The translations under genes were made by a program, and so were the position numbers. A stretch of DNA of 64,000 nucleotides from Echinometra lucunter. Lineage: Eukaryota; Echinodermata; Echinoidea; Camarodonta; Echinometridae. Positions within the stretch are counted from its first letter, which is position 1, and every line of letters starts with the position of its first letter. The DNA lies in contig CM057158.1 of NCBI GenBank assembly GCA_029962745.1, forward strand, positions 11,463,089 through 11,527,088, written 5' to 3'. Below are positions 1-11,344 of the stretch, in pieces. The notes beneath the pieces were generated by a model, which was given only the letters and a program-made list of their open reading frames with translations, was not told the DNA's origin and searched no databases.

Positions 1-48
1 TATGTCTGGAATGGTCACATGCTAAGAGAGTTTGCAGCTCAGCCAGAG
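1..48 (+). CDS. SACM1L: SACM1L exon (cut by window start)
   Basis: Encodes [16 protein letters not shown] in frame from base 1, ending exactly on a codon before donor GTAGGT. Left border is the window edge, so the true exon is probably longer. Confidence 0.9.
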
Positions 49-3000
49 GTAGGTTTGCATTTTTCTTTCTTGTTTGTGAAAGAATGTTCTGATTGAAAAA
101 AAAAAGTTCTATATATTCATAATTTTTAATATTGTGGTCAGCATTAGAGAACATTACATGCTTTTCTTTAATGGTATTTGTAATCATTATATTTGTTTTT
201 ATGTTTACTTTCCAAGAACCTTCATTGGTCCATTTCTGTCCCCTTCGCAGTATTGTGATAAGATTTGTTAACTGGGTATTGGTATGTTATTAACATTTGT
301 TGAACTTTTCAATTTTATACATTCATGAAGATTGAATATATGTCACAGTGATATCACAGTTTTCTTTTTTATGAGATACATGTATATGTTTTTTCATTCA
401 TACTTTTTTGTCAATTCAGTTAACATTAACATGTTTGTATGATTTTGCTTACTTTAACTTCTTGTATAAATTTCAGCTGAGCAAGTTCATGCTTCCAGTC
501 ATGGTTGGATGTATCCTTTGAACTACAATTCAAGTCCAAGCAATGATTGACTGTAACTCATTGCATAGAGTGACAACTCAAATGATGTAAATGTCTCAGC
601 AGGGATTTGTGGGCTAGTCCCAAGGCATTTTAAAATAAACTGTTTTATATAGCATAAATCCTTTTATTTATGTATATATTGATTTTTTGATAGTTTAACT
701 TTCTTGTTGCCACTGCCCCATGTTGTATTAACTTTAAAGGTGGTACTTTGAACCATCACAGTGAAAGATGAATATAGTCACACCTGCTTTAGCAGCAACT
801 GCCTTTTACCATCTCTCTAAAATAGATCAACTACATTTGGTTTTCCATGGAACAGAGCTTCAAAAAAAATGTAGAAACTATGAAAACCAGTTGCTTGTAA
901 AGACTGATTTCCCTTTCTCCTTGAGTGGTCTTTAGTTATAAACAGGTTTCACTGAAGATATACAGTTGAATTCCTTAACTCCTTGGTTGCTGCATCCAGT
1001 CATCTCGATACGAATAGGCATCATCAACACCAAGAGGTTTGATTACATTCTCATCTCAAGACGAAGCTGTCTAAGAGCAGGGACCAGGTTCTACATGAGA
1101 GGACTGGATGAGCAGGGACAGGCAGCTAACTTTGTAGAGACAGAACAAATTGTGCAATTCAATGGCAGCAGGGCTTCATTTGTCCAGGTGAGAAGAATTA
1201 ACCCCAGGAGTATCCATTATCATTTTAATAGATAAATAATTCATGATTTGAGAAGAAGAAAAGAAAGGAAGAAAAAGAGTTGAAATTCATTGTATTGATG
1301 TAATTGCAGTATGATGGGGTTAGAGGAGTGTGAACATCTTATATTAGTTACTAAATATTTCATTCATATGCTCCTCAAAGTGTATTTGGTAGCTGATGAA
1401 AGGGAATATTCACCCTTGGGTATGTACTAGTCCTCAGATCATCTTTTATCACCCTATGCAGGCAGCATGTATCACAATTTGTATAGTGACTGCTCAATAA
1501 TTTGTCAAAATATTTAATTTTAGATTGATAGAAATGATGAAAAATAATAAAACAAGACAAGTTTAGATTTACAATTATTTTGGCTGTTTCTTTGTATTAC
1601 CTTTATAATGTTTATATTTTAATTTTTATCAGACGAGAGGTTCCATTCCTTTATTTTGGTCTCAGAGACCAAACCTGAAATACAAACCAACTCCACAGAT
1701 CAGTGAATCACAGAGTCATGTAAGTATGTTGTACTACTTTTCCTTTCCACCATGCAGTGTGACTCTTCATATGAACAAGTGTACTGTATCTTCACAGATT
1801 TTCCTTGGATGTATACAGTTCACTGATAGCAACTGTGTTTTCCGATCTGTTCTTCTCAACCTTACTTCAAAATCATAGTCATCTATAATTCTAGAAGTTG
1901 TTTTCCCTCCTGAGGTGTTTGGATCCTCCTTGGTCTGTTTGCAGGTTTCATTAGCCACTAATGGCATTTCTGATTTCCTGGTAGCTGGGGAGGCTTCTCC
2001 ATCTTCTAAAGCCATTTCTGCAGTCCTGGTATTTGTTGCAGTTTCAACTTCCTCTAATGACATTCATCATTCCTGGTAGTTGGGTGGTTTCTCCATCCTT
2101 CAATGGCATTTTTTTCATCATTCCTGGTAGTTGTGCTGGTTCATCCATCCTCTGCAGGCATATCACCCTTGGTAACTGTAGGTTCTTCCATCCCCTAAAG
2201 CCATTTTAGCAGCCTTGGCAGTTTGAGAGTTTCTCTCAGCCTCTAATGGCTCTTTTGTATTTCTGGTAGCTTTGGAGGTTTCTCTATTTTCTAATGCCAT
2301 TTCAGCAGCCCTGATAGTTGCATAGATTCTTCCATCCTCTAATCTGCTGTCACCTTCCATTATGCTTCTTCTCAATGAATCCATCTTCTCTGAAAACAAA
2401 GAAAGATGGAAGGCATTAGGGAAAGAAACATAGAGCTCTTTAACTCGTTGTGTGTTGACCTGTAAACCCCCTGTGTGTTGCATTATTTAGCAGTGGATAC
2501 AAATCTGGGGTCACAGACCTCTCTTATTTAGAGGGCTATAACTTTTCACCTGAACATTTTGAAGGAAAATGTGGTGTAGCAAACTTGTAGAGTTTTTTAT
2601 GGGCTTTCTTGTCATGTATAATTTATGTGGCATACCAGTGTGCTTTATCTGTATAATACTCGTTTGCCTACACATATTACTCTGGTCTTTCCAACAAAAC
2701 TTTAGCACATTTTGGGGAGTTCCTGTATCAGTGGCAGGTGTTTTCTATGTTTATATGGACAGATAATTGAATATGCTTTCCAGTGATACCAAAAACCATG
2801 ATAATCCGACAAGAAAAGCCCATACAGAAGAGAGAAAGAAAAGAGAGTGCTTCTTTCACAAAAGGTGCTTTGACTCATTGCTCACAACATTAAATGGGAC
2901 TTCCTGGGTATGCTGTCCCAGGAAGGTGTATTGAATTTTTTCTCAATTGTTTATTGTAAAGATGATGTCAATAAGTCTACCTCATCACTGATTACTTCCT

Positions 3001-6000
3001 CCTCACCCTGATCGCTACGCGTGGGACCAGAGTTACTATCCCCTTCGGTTTCGCCTTTGCCATCATTCGACTCGACGTCACGATCTGACTCAGAATCTGA
3101 GTCCATAATATTGACAACTCTCTGTTTTCCATAGTCACGAGTTCGCGAGCTTCTTCTACAGAAAATACCCGCTGTCTCTTCGGGGGAGCCATGATTCAAT
3201 TCGGACGAAAATAAACGCAAAATGACTTAGAAAAGTTCCCTGCTCTAAACCAGTAACTACTACGATGTAACAACTATGCACGTGGTATAGAATAACATGC
3301 AGAGTTACGTGAACAATCCATGCTTATTACAGGGCATAGGGGCACCAGTAGGGAAATACATAGTTGTGCACGTCCACGGGTGTGCACTGGTGCGAACGAA
3401 ACACACGGAGAGTTAACCCTTCAAATGACCATTAGAAAAAGGCTATCAAATTTAATGACAAATCTGTGAAGTTTTATTCCTCTGTGCCAAGAACAATATA
3501 TCACATATGATTCAAAGGTCATCAGTTCATTTGCAGAACTTATTACAGAGATTCACAGAAATTCATAATCCACTGAATAGGTGGATTTCTGTCATGTACA
3601 CGTTCATTCTATGGACTGTGCAGTGAAATAAATCATACACTAAAATTCAATTCATACTATGGTTATCATTCATCACATTTAAACATGGGAACAAGCTTTC
3701 ATACTACACTAAACCAGTGTCTTATCAAGAATTGTAGCTGAGGGGAGGGGCGTGGGTCGTAAAAAATCAGCATTTCTATGTATGTGAATAGTAAGTGGGA
3801 GTGTGTACACATGTCATTGGCAAAATAGGGGCTGTTTGTCCCAAAGCACTTCTGAACAAAATGTGCTAAAAGCAATGAAATTTACTGATCTTTATGTGTT
3901 AAAAATAGGGGGAAAAACAGTCACATTTACTGTACATTAAACATTAATGGATTCTATTGTAGCTCATTTCTTTGTAGATGCAGCTTTCTTTATGCAGCCC
4001 AAACTTTAACAGTGGTAACACAGGACTCTAGATCTACTCGTGTGGTACTCAATAAAATATTGATAGGCTGGGATTTGGGAGCTTTCAAAGTACTTACATT
4101 TGGTATTGAAAACTCAATTTCAAAAATTTGGGCCAAAATTACGTATTACGTTGGTTCATGAAAACCTGTGATGATATGAGATAATACAATTTTAATATCA
4201 AATAAGTTTGTATCTGAATCAAGTAACTAATGATGAATTGTTTTAAATTGTTTGGAAAGAAAATGACATGTTTTCAAAGCGTCAATTAAGATAAACTTTT
4301 ATATGTTGATTTCAGCTGGATGCATTCAAGAGACATTTTGACGATCAGGTGGTGAACTATGGTAATCAAGTCCTCATCAATCTGGTGAGTTCTTACCTGT
4401 AGTCATCTTTATGCAAATGATATTTGATCTTGAGTTTGGTATCAGGAATGTAATATAGATTAAGTATGGAATAATCTGAAGTCCGCTATCACATTTACAC
4501 TTCTAGTCTGCTTACTTAACCACAGTTATTTAATTTCTCATTTCAGAATCCCAGGTAAACGAGCCACAGTGCACTATGAAATTAGTTAATGCACATCAGA
4601 TCATTATCTTACTTTTTCTTTTGTTCTGTTTTCCCTTTATTTGATGAAGATTGATCACAAAGGAGCAGAAGATAGATTAGAGAAGATGTTTGCAAAGACA
4701 GTCTATGAATCAGGCAACCAGATGATGAGGTGAGAAGAAATTTTTTTTCGAGAATGGTATTTTCATAATTCTTTTAAACAGTATTTAGTTCAAGCCAAAA
4801 TCTTCTGGTAGAAACCTAAAAATAATTGAGTAGGTCATCATCCCTTAGACTGTTATATTCTTCTTGCATTAAAAAAAATAATGTGAAAGAATCCATTTCT
4901 TATTTTGGATGAAAGAGTTATTCATTGCCTGGATTTCATCATTGAAATTCTTCTGTTCAAGTTTATCTATTGGTTGATAATGAGAACAAAATATTGTTCA
5001 GGTTGAGAAGAAATATTTATTGTTCACATACATAAGGGAAATATTTATGAAAACAAGTGCAGTTTTGAAGCAAATTTTTACGTTACACACCAGACATTTG
5101 ATTGATAATGCCACTTTATGAATGATAATTTTTGTATTTTCTTCATTCATGCATTATACATTGAGGAGTGCATGTCAAAAAGCTTTAGTATGTGTGTTTT
5201 CATTGCTATTCTCCAATTCTGCTGTACCAAACATCTTTTGATAGTTTTCCGTTATCTCTCATGCAGGTATGAGTCCTTTGATTTCCATTATGAGTGTCGG
5301 AAGATGAGGTGGGATCGTCTCTCTATCCTCATGGACAAACTCACTAAAGATCAGCAACAATTTGGGTGAGTCCTGTCACTCTCTTTTCTTTTTTTCTGTG
5401 CAAACAGTTGTCATCTCAAGATTTTTGTACAATTATGATCTAGTTGTAAACCTTGGGTGGTATTTTGAAAATTGCATTATCTTTAATTATAATAATTATA
5501 ATACAACGCACTTGTATTGCACCATCTTTATAAATTTAGTTAAAACTACTCAGGCACATGAATAAACTAAGAGATGAGAGAAAAATAGAAGAGAAATAAA
5601 AAGGAATAAAGTGTACAACAAATTCATGTTGAATTGCGTTCTGCTGTATGCTTTAGAAAAGAGCACCGTTTTTAAGCTTGACTTCAAAGAATATTTGATA
5701 TAAGTAAATCATTGCTGATTATCATAATGAATAGAAAAATAAGGACTTGTCATTATTTAATATCTGGGTAAAGTTAGCTGCTTTGGTTTATATTAGGGTT
5801 ACATTGGCACAAGGAAAGAGAAGATAACATAGTTTTCAGAATATGGCCCTGGTTTGTCAGGTAATAATAATGATAATATCAACACAACAACAACAATAAT
5901 ACTATTAATAATAATAGTTACTACTAATACTAGTGATATGATTATATTAGTAAGAATAATAACAATAACAAAAACTTACAAACAACAACAACAGCAATAA

Positions 6001-9000
6001 TAGTGGCTTCTTGTATAGCACTCAGGTCCATCACTTGTGGTGTTTCATGGAGGGAGCTCCAACAGATGATGGGTAGGCTGAGTTATCACCGTGACTGATC
6101 TTTGTACATTTGTTTTCAGGTATTTCCTGATGGATGCCAACAATGAGCTGCTGAGACACCAGGTTGGTGTGTTCAGAACAAACTGTATGGACTGCTTAGA
6201 TAGGACCAATGTTGTACAGAGCATGTTAGCAAGGAGAGCATTACAGGACCAAATGCAGGTATGACCCTTTATTAATTAGACCTTTATCAGTGGTGTCCAG
6301 GTCTAACAGTATACAAATAATGAATGTTTATGAGTGCAATGGACAGAATATTTCATGAGGTGAAAGATGAAATGATCCATTCAACGAGGCTTCGCCTCGT
6401 TGAATGGATCAATAATTTCATCTTTCACCGAATGAAATATTCTGTCCATTGCACGAATGAAAAACATTAATTATTTGTTTTATACGACACCTAAAAATAG
6501 ATCAAATCGCAATAAATCAACAGCGCTATACGCTAGCGCGCTGTTTGTGGTGCATATGCACACTGCAAACGCAAGCGTTTTATGTACGTAGTGTGCGTTC
6601 GTGCCTGGTTCGTGCAATGGAGCAAATCGTATGGATCCAAGATCGCACGGTAAATGGAGCCACAATTGCATGAATGATGACGTCATAGTGCAATGGGACA
6701 AATGATCAATATCAAACAACTAATCAAATGACAGGGATCTATTTAGGTGTTATATAATAAATTATATGATATAGATCTCAGTGATTGCTTAGATTGGATC
6801 AGTGGTATAAGGAGCATGTTAGTCAGAATATCACTTTGAGAAAAAAATATAGGCAGTTTTCTCCTACTGATGTTGTAGTCTGGGACAAGTCTAAACACTT
6901 ATCTTACATTCACTTCACATTACCAGTAATCTAAATTGATAATGAATTCCTTTCCAGCCATTGTTCCCAATCGATAGTCCAGGAATAATAGATGAAATTG
7001 TGGATCATGCATTTCAGTACAAATGACTTCACTTTTGTAATGTTATCTGTAAGACTCATAATTTTCCTTACTTTTTTCTTTCAGCAAATGGGAATCTTGA
7101 AACAGGGTGAAACGTTGGACGACCATTATATGTCTGCATTTGAATCAACGTTTAAGAACAGTAAGTACTTTATTTGAGCATCAAGGGAAAGAATGTTATC
7201 ATTTATGTGTAATTTTGTGTAGTTGTTTGATTTGCCTGAGGAGGGATGAAAAAAAGGTTGTCTTTTTGTCTGTTTTCAGTCTATATCTGTCATGTTCTGC
7301 ATATTAAGCTGTATAGTAGTAGTGAATTTGCACCTCTTTATTCTATCTGTATATTTTACAACAATATTCAAGGGATATTTTAGTGCTGAGTCTACAGGAT
7401 TTAGCGTGGTCCACATTCGGATGAAGCGGAAATCCTCGGCCGTAAACTGCGCTGGCGAAACACAGTCAATAACGGAACACACCCGCAGCACAGAAAATTG
7501 CTGACAATACTTTTCTTGCGCAAAAGTTGAGAAAGTTTGGTGACCTTTGCCCTGATGTATAACTCAATACCAAGAGATGCGCTTTCCAAGTAGAAGCAAG
7601 GGGAGTCAGCAGACATCTCAGAACCCTGTATATTGTGACTATAACATCCCTTTAATTGTATGCAATGCAGTATTATCAACCCTGTAAAATGTTTGTAGCT
7701 AGTTATTTGGTTTCTTGTTACACTTGATTATACCAGTTACTTCATACTTCTACTCTTCTGCATTAGTTTTGTCAGAATTTGTTGCTGGTTCTTGAAAAAA
7801 TAGCATTCTGAAAATGAAAAGTAAATAACTTTATATATAGAAAAGATATCCACATGTAAGAGAAAGCCTTGGAAGAGGTGATCATTGATATCTCTCTAAT
7901 GAACTGATTTTTTCACTCTGTTTACAAGAGCCAATCTTTGTTTTATTTCTATGGAACAGCATGGGCAGATAATGCGGATGCATGCTCCAAACAGTATGCT
8001 GGTACAGGGGCACTCAAGACAGACTTCACAAGGTAGAGTCTAAATTAGAACTTGTATTATTCTATTTGTAATCTAGTTCCTCCAGATCTGGTCTCCGCTC
8101 GGGCAATGTTAAGCGGTACAAAGAAGTGCATTCAAGGGCCCCTTTGCATAAAACTTACCATTGATGGTAACTCTGCCATCAGTGGTAACTACCATGGTAA
8201 CTTTGCTGAACAGCCAATCAATTTCAAGGTATCCATGGAAATTACACCTGATGGCAAAGTTACCATCAATGGCAAGTTTTATGCAACGGGGCCCGGGAGA
8301 CCATGGGGTGATCGGTCATTTTGTATTTCTGCCCCACGTGTCTAGAACTCCTTGCCTGCCGCCTTGACATCTTTTTCATCTGTCAGGAACTTTCAAAAGA
8401 AACTGAAAACCTTTCTAATGAAGAAAGCATACAATTAGGATCTAATAAGTAGTTAATGTGTGTTGTTGTTATTTATTGTTTTATGCCCTGTGATTGTATT
8501 CATCATTGTTGTGATTGGTACACGTTAAACCCATTTGATACTATCCCTGAGACAACTTGCACTAAGGTCTATGGAAAATCATGCTCAACGGGTTAACTAT
8601 AGTATGGTAGACAGTATCTTCTTAGATGATAGGAATTTTCCTAGTTGGATGATTTTCATTTGAAGGTTGTATGATGTAATGGATGAGACAGAAATGCCAA
8701 CTGTTCCTTTTTTTGCAGTATTTTATACTGCTTTTTATAAAAAATCTGCAAGTTTCATAGAAAATACTTCTTTTCCCAAAATTGTATTACTACTCATGTC
8801 TATTGCAGAAAAGGTGAAAATACTGTTTTTCCTCTCCAGATACTTTCTTTCATCCCTCAAAATACTGTAATCCTTTTTACAAGGTTGGCATCTGTGATGA
8901 GATGTAAAAAAAAGTGTAATGTAAATCTAGTTTGGTAATGTACTAGCAAGTCAGTACTGTATGAACTAGTCCGATGATTTTGCCTGTTCCTAAAGTTTGG

Positions 9001-11276
9001 TACTGTATCCAGAGTTATTTTTTCATCCTGTTTATTCTCTAATGTTCCAATATTTTTTGTCATGCAGAACTGGAAAGAGGACAAAGTTAGGACTGGTCAA
9101 AGATGGTATAAACTCCATGATCCGCTACTACATGAACAACTTTGTAGATGGATTTAGACAGGTAACTAATATTTCTAAGTCATATAATTGATCAATTCTA
9201 CAAAGATTTACTGTAATAATCTTTGTAGCTGAGAATAATCAAGAGTGTGTTTCCTGTTGGTTTATTATACTCATAACCAACTTGAAAGTACAGATAAATA
9301 AATCATGAATTCCTTAAAAGGAGAAAGACAAAAGTTTGATTGTGTGACTATATGTATCCTATGAAATTGATTGGAATGGATAGTGGAAGACCTTATTCAA
9401 TTACAGTTGAATAGATAACTAAAATGATAGACTGCCATCTCCAATGTCCATGGTTTCCTTTTGTGATTTTAATTTGTGATAAATTGAATGATGGCATATA
9501 TTTTGCACATCTCAGCTGTCATGGTATCCCTGGAAAAAAAAAAAAGCCTAAAGCCTTTGAAATGTAATGAAGTTTTTTTTTCTTTCTTTTCCAGGATGCC
9601 ATTGACCTGTTCCTAGGTAATTATGTTGTGGAAGAGGGTGAAGGTGTGTTGAGACCATCTCCAATTCGTAAGAGCAGAGATGCCAAGTTCATGCTGGTGA
9701 GTGTATATAATGATTCCTAAAATAAAGAATGGTGCTCTCATTGTATATGTCATCTGCAAGGATCCAGATGGGAGTAAAGTAATTAAAAGCTCTGTGAATG
9801 CAGTTAACCTATTGGCTGTGGGAACCGGGTGGCCCCTGTACTAAGTCTGTTGGGAATACAAGAAATCAGTAGTCAACGGGTTAACCCATTTGTGACAGGA
9901 ATTACCGTTAGTTAAAGCCTAATTTGATCAGCTTTTATTCTTCAAATTGGCAACACCAAAATTTTTCTTTTATTGCTACATTTTAAAAATAAAAAAGTCA
10001 TGTATCTGAAATAAATATAAATTGGCAAAAAGTATGGAGAGAATTCAAAAAGTTGCCAAATGAAAATGGTGATTTTAAAATTTCCATTGCATTGCCAATT
10101 TAAGGATTTTAATACTTATTTTCATTTTAAAAATTTTCAACATCGAACAGAAAATATTGACGCAACCAAAATGGGCACAGTTTGTGTAGAAATTTTTGCT
10201 CTTTCTACTCATGTATTTGGAATGATTTCTAGGGCTCTGCATCAAAGGTTATAAGGTCAAACCACATAATGTGGACCTTCTGTCACGAATGGGTTAAGGG
10301 CCTTCTAGCTTAATACAGATAATATACCAAGATCTTTGTTGTGTTGCATAGAATGCTAAGTTGTTCACTTTTTTTTTTTACTCCTGAAACAGATTTTTGA
10401 ATGTTTAGTTGCATTTGCAAATAAAAGAAAATCGAGAGGTAGTTGCATTTTTAAAATACACAATTTAATGTGGAGATTTGCACACGTTTTGTCTCCAAAA
10501 GCTAAGGGCACTTCATGCATAAATTCATGTCACTGTTCATGTCTTCGGTACATAATCTTCTGTGCATAGCTAGTAATGTTTGTAGGGCATTTGAAAGAAT
10601 TATTAGAGCTTATGAGGAATAGATTTTTAGCAGCCTAGAATTTGACTTGTTTCATTCCTGTTGATAAATTCAATTTCACTTTTGTTTACAGTTACCAGCG
10701 ATTGCCATGGTAGCCTTCTCAATGCTTCTTATTAGCATCCTCATCCCAGCTGGTAAGTTCACGTTTCATTGCATTATCGTGCATGCTCTTATCTTCCAAT
10801 TTCAAATATAAAACTTCTACAAAAGGAAATAAATGAAAAATAATGAAATGCCCTCTCAAATGTTATAGCTTGAAACTTCTCTGATGCTTTCCCCAGTATT
10901 TCAAGCATATACATTACCTGCATACTATTCAGCTCTAAAGGGATACTTTTAGATACTGTCATCAAGGCTCAGCATTTATAGGCACCCTGCACATCTGGGA
11001 GCTCAAAATCTAATTCTTAATCCCCAAATATGGAAACTTTAACATAGGGCTCATGTATGAAGAAATTGAAAAAATTGATCGTGACCCCTGAAGGGGAAAA
11101 AAGATCATGTGTTATTCTGTCCTTTGTTTTTTTTTTCAGCTGAGCTCCATCTGCAGATTGCATACATCCTGTTCTGGTTGGCTGCTACCATCATCTGTGT
11201 GAGTCTTATGGGAGTATTTGGTATTGAGTTTGTAGATCAGCCTAAGCTCTCTCAATCAAAGGTTAAGAGTGACTAG
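1..11276 (+). CDS. SACM1L: SAC1 phosphoinositide phosphatase (SACM1L), 3' part, 14 exons
   Basis: Seen: fourteen blocks with GT/AG borders join in one frame to 428 residues plus stop: 1-48, 477-510, 1000-1187, 1633-1719, 4316-4384, 4650-4729, 5267-5365, 6120-6258, 7085-7160, 7960-8032, 9068-9161, 9595-9696, 10692-10752 and 11140-11276. The product aligns throughout with animal SAC1 from the YVWNGH motif to the C-terminus; about 160 N-terminal residues are missing because the window starts inside the gene. The catalytic loop CMDCLDRT (CX5RT) is intact. Two hydrophobic segments near the end match the SAC1 membrane hairpin, and the last five residues KVKSD form a KxKxx ER-retrieval signal. Known for the family: it hydrolyses PI4P (and PI3P) on ER and Golgi membranes, maintaining the PI4P gradient. 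No break or frameshift is seen. Introns hold several mobile elements. Confidence 0.95.
477..510 (+). CDS. SACM1L: SACM1L exon
   Basis: 34-nt exon between TTTCAG and GTATCC. Encodes [11 protein letters not shown] and leaves one base, which the next exon completes to Phe (the VGF/HGF position in SAC1). Confidence 0.85.
1000..1187 (+). CDS. SACM1L: SACM1L exon, SAC domain
   Basis: 188-nt exon after ATCCAG and before GTGAGA. Encodes the conserved SAC domain stretch with [22 protein letters not shown] and ASFVQ. Confidence 0.92.
1633..1719 (+). CDS. SACM1L: SACM1L exon
   Basis: 87-nt, phase-0 exon between TATCAG and GTAAGT. Encodes [19 protein letters not shown] and on, a hallmark SAC-domain motif. 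Confidence 0.93.
1925..2400 (-). pseudogene. imperfect tandem repeat with coding-like minus-strand frame
   Basis: Inside the fourth SACM1L intron, a ~60-66-bp unit is repeated imperfectly several times; on plus it reads roughly TTCTCCATCCTCTAATGCC and CTGGTAG. On the minus strand it is open over long parts and yields acidic repeats such as [17 protein letters not shown] and [18 protein letters not shown]. Repeats keep nearly the same peptide register although frames shift between 1767-2063 and 2163-2483. It may be a decayed repeat-containing exon or a diverged minisatellite; no family recognised. Confidence 0.4.
2440..3416 (-). mobile_element. piggyBac-like element remnant with TTAA ends
   Basis: Flanked by TTAA at 2440-2443 and 3413-3416. 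The ends are inverted matches: TTAACTCGTTGTGTGTTG on the left and, read from the right, TTAACTCTCCGTGTGTTT. TTAA target duplication is the signature of piggyBac transposases. Near the right end, minus-strand 3192-2951 reads as a piggyBac-type transposase N-terminus. The body (~970 bp) is too short for a full transposase, so this is an internally deleted copy in a SACM1L intron. Confidence 0.65.
2951..3192 (-). pseudogene. piggyBac-type transposase N-terminal fragment, frameshifted
   Basis: Begins [19 protein letters not shown], the familiar start of piggyBac-derived proteins (basic opening, then a VEEARE-type helix), and continues in a different frame as the Ser/Asp/Glu-rich [16 protein letters not shown] typical of the next segment. 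The frame change near 3110 shows a small indel. The DDD catalytic domain is absent. Relic of the element above; no function expected. Confidence 0.6.
4316..4384 (+). CDS. SACM1L: SACM1L exon
   Basis: 69-nt, phase-0 exon between TTTCAG and GTGAGT. Encodes [18 protein letters not shown] and VLINL, matching the SAC1 HFDxQV motif. Confidence 0.92.
4650..4729 (+). CDS. SACM1L: SACM1L exon
   Basis: 80-nt exon after ATGAAG, before GTGAGA. Encodes [14 protein letters not shown] and ends inside an Arg codon (AG, completed by the next exon's G). Confidence 0.88.
5267..5365 (+). CDS. SACM1L: SACM1L exon
   Basis: 99-nt exon between ATGCAG and GTGAGT. Encodes [20 protein letters not shown], matching the conserved FDFHxECxxMRWDRL of SAC1. 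Confidence 0.93.
5455..5580. other. SACM1L intron sequence, low complexity
   Basis: AT-rich intron stretch. The introns 511-999, 1188-1632, 4385-4649, 4730-5266 and 5366-6119 hold no recognisable gene; the last contains AAT/AAC-rich simple sequence at about 5860-6000. Confidence 0.5.
6120..6258 (+). CDS. SACM1L: SACM1L exon with catalytic loop
   Basis: 139-nt exon between TTTCAG and GTATGA. Carries [12 protein letters not shown]: the nucleophilic Cys and the Arg of CX5R are both present, so the phosphatase should be active. Confidence 0.95.
6311..6484. repeat. long near-perfect palindrome (hairpin) in SACM1L intron
   Basis: Centred at 6394, the arms match base for base through GTGCAATGGACAGAATATTT at 6334 and its complement ending at 6454, and with more mismatches out to about 6311 and 6484. 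The loop is only TTCG within GAGGCTTCGCCTC. Fold-back element; orientation undefined. Confidence 0.8.
6485..6755. mobile_element. short inverted-repeat element (MITE-like)
   Basis: Bounded by ACACCTAAAAATAGATC at ~6489 and its inverted near-match GATCTATTTAGGTGT at ~6737-6751. It adjoins the palindrome and repeats its GTGCAATGG word, so the two may be one composite element. It contains a TGACGTCA motif near 6677. No coding capacity. Confidence 0.5.
7085..7160 (+). CDS. SACM1L: SACM1L exon
   Basis: 76-nt exon after TTTCAG, before GTAAGT. Encodes [20 protein letters not shown] and FKN, leaving one base for the next exon. Confidence 0.88.
7960..8032 (+). CDS. SACM1L: SACM1L exon
   Basis: 73-nt exon after GAACAG, before GTAGAG. 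Encodes [20 protein letters not shown] and DFT, the strongly conserved [13 protein letters not shown] region. Confidence 0.93.
8136..8294. mobile_element. MITE with long inverted repeats
   Basis: Left arm GGGCCCCTTTGCATAAAACT then TACCATTGATGGTAAC; right arm is the inverted match ending in AAGTTTTATGCAACGGGGCC. About 160 bp, no gene, in the intron 8033-9067. The ends resemble other MITEs in this window. Confidence 0.7.
8527..8597. mobile_element. small TTAA-ended MITE
   Basis: Starts TTAAACCCATTTGATAC and ends CATGCTCAACGGGTTAA. A similar right end (AAATCATGCTCAATGGGTT) occurs at ~31670-31690, so this is a repeated family; TTAA ends suggest piggyBac-mobilised MITEs. Confidence 0.45.
9068..9161 (+). 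CDS. SACM1L: SACM1L exon
   Basis: 94-nt exon between ATGCAG and GTAACT. Encodes [13 protein letters not shown], then NSMIRYY and DGFRQ, matching SAC1. Confidence 0.93.
9595..9696 (+). CDS. SACM1L: SACM1L exon
   Basis: 102-nt, phase-0 exon between TTCCAG and GTGAGT. Encodes [17 protein letters not shown] and a polar linker to the membrane anchor. Confidence 0.92.
9804..9884. mobile_element. short TTAA-ended MITE
   Basis: TTAACCTATTGGCTG at the left and CAACGGGTTAA at the right are inverted matches. It abuts the next TTAA element, sharing the TTAA. Confidence 0.45.
9881..10297. mobile_element. TTAA-ended MITE, ~415 bp
   Basis: Left end TTAACCCATTTGTGACAG and right end CTGTCACGAATGGGTTAA are inverted repeats, both beginning with TTAA. 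A second copy with the same left end starts near 63850 and runs off the window; a diverged copy lies near 47715-48080. No coding capacity. Intron of SACM1L. Confidence 0.7.
10692..10752 (+). CDS. SACM1L: SACM1L exon, first membrane segment
   Basis: 61-nt exon between TTACAG and GTAAGT. Encodes [20 protein letters not shown], hydrophobic and long enough to span a membrane. Confidence 0.9.
11140..11276 (+). CDS. SACM1L: SACM1L last coding exon
   Basis: Follows TTTCAG and encodes the second membrane segment ([20 protein letters not shown]), then a short tail ending KVKSD and TAG at 11274-11276. The C-terminal KxKxx fits COPI-dependent return to the ER. Confidence 0.92.
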
Positions 11277-11344
11277 ATGAATCACTTCTAACTCTTTCTC
11301 CTACTGCCTGTCTAACTATGTCTGGTTTTCTCCCTGTCTTTTTT

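Noticed and set aside
7390..7680. GC-rich overlapping open frames within a SACM1L intron
   Set aside because: No family match and the SACM1L exons on either side splice correctly without it.
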